Positions 5,488-5,495 of a DNA stretch of 5,495 nt are shown piece by piece (position 1 is the first letter of the stretch; every line of letters begins with the position of its first letter). The notes beneath the pieces are model-generated. The model was not told where the DNA came from. It made no database searches and worked only from the letters and a program-made list of their open reading frames with translations. Made by a program: the position numbers and the translations under genes. Origin of the DNA: Deltaproteobacteria bacterium (lineage in GTDB: Bacteria > Desulfobacterota > GWC2-55-46 > JAUVFY01); the NCBI GenBank assembly GCA_030594025.1, contig JAUVFY010000101.1, positions 1 to 5,495 on the forward strand, read 5' to 3'.

Positions 5488-5495
5488 ATGAAAAC
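5488..5495 (+). CDS. Start of a downstream gene, possibly secG (partial)
   Basis: An ATG AAA begins at 5488, 9 bases after the tpiA stop. GAGG (5477-5480), overlapping that stop, lies 7 bases upstream as a ribosome binding site. Only two full codons are visible, so the product cannot be read. In many bacteria the gene after tpiA in this operon is secG, encoding a small membrane subunit of the Sec translocon; that suggestion rests on context only. Confidence 0.35.

Overview
The window is ordinary bacterial chromosome. It holds the core of a glycolytic operon (gap, pgk, tpiA) behind a type I aroD, and a divergent arsenic methyltransferase gene on the other strand. Coding DNA is moderately GC-rich, with many AGG arginine codons, and carries clear GGAGG-type ribosome binding sites and sigma70-type promoters, so the source is a bacterium. 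A type I dehydroquinase next to a gap-pgk-tpiA cluster, together with a roadblock/LC7 protein, would fit Desulfobacterota, Nitrospirota or similar lineages. That placement is inference; no taxonomic marker is present.

Layout. Bases 1-129 are the 3' end of a plus-strand roadblock/LC7-domain gene. It converges on arsM (minus strand, 228-1205), with a probable bidirectional intrinsic terminator at 157-187 between them. A 435-base, AT-richer gap (1206-1640) separates arsM from the divergent aroD. It carries a good arsM promoter (TTGAAG, 17 nt, TAGAAT on the minus strand) and a perfect-consensus plus-strand promoter (TTGACA, 16 nt, TATAAT) whose -10 box overlaps the aroD start codon. From 1641 to the end everything reads rightward: aroD (1641-2342), a hairpin in a 91-base gap, gap (2434-3441), pgk (3471-4706), tpiA (4711-5478) and the first bases of another gene at 5488, possibly secG.

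How the genes work together. Gap, Pgk and TpiA catalyse consecutive, reversible triose-phosphate steps of glycolysis and gluconeogenesis, and the 4-29-base spacings suggest co-transcription. AroD makes 3-dehydroshikimate for aromatic amino acids; it is probably on the same transcript but is metabolically separate. ArsM methylates As(III) by S-adenosylmethionine chemistry and appears to be its own unit. No other arsenic gene lies in the window.

Most worth a second look: (1) the pgk/tpiA junction. An A8 run sits just past the conserved end of PGK, and the tpiA frame is open across it, so loss of one base (or a +1 shift) would give a PGK-TIM fusion like the one known in Thermotoga maritima. (2) The consensus promoter that would start transcription inside aroD. 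(3) The C-terminal extension and Cys-Cys tail of ArsM. I found no CRISPR array, insertion sequence, tRNA or rRNA, and no sign of a defence or other novel multi-gene system.
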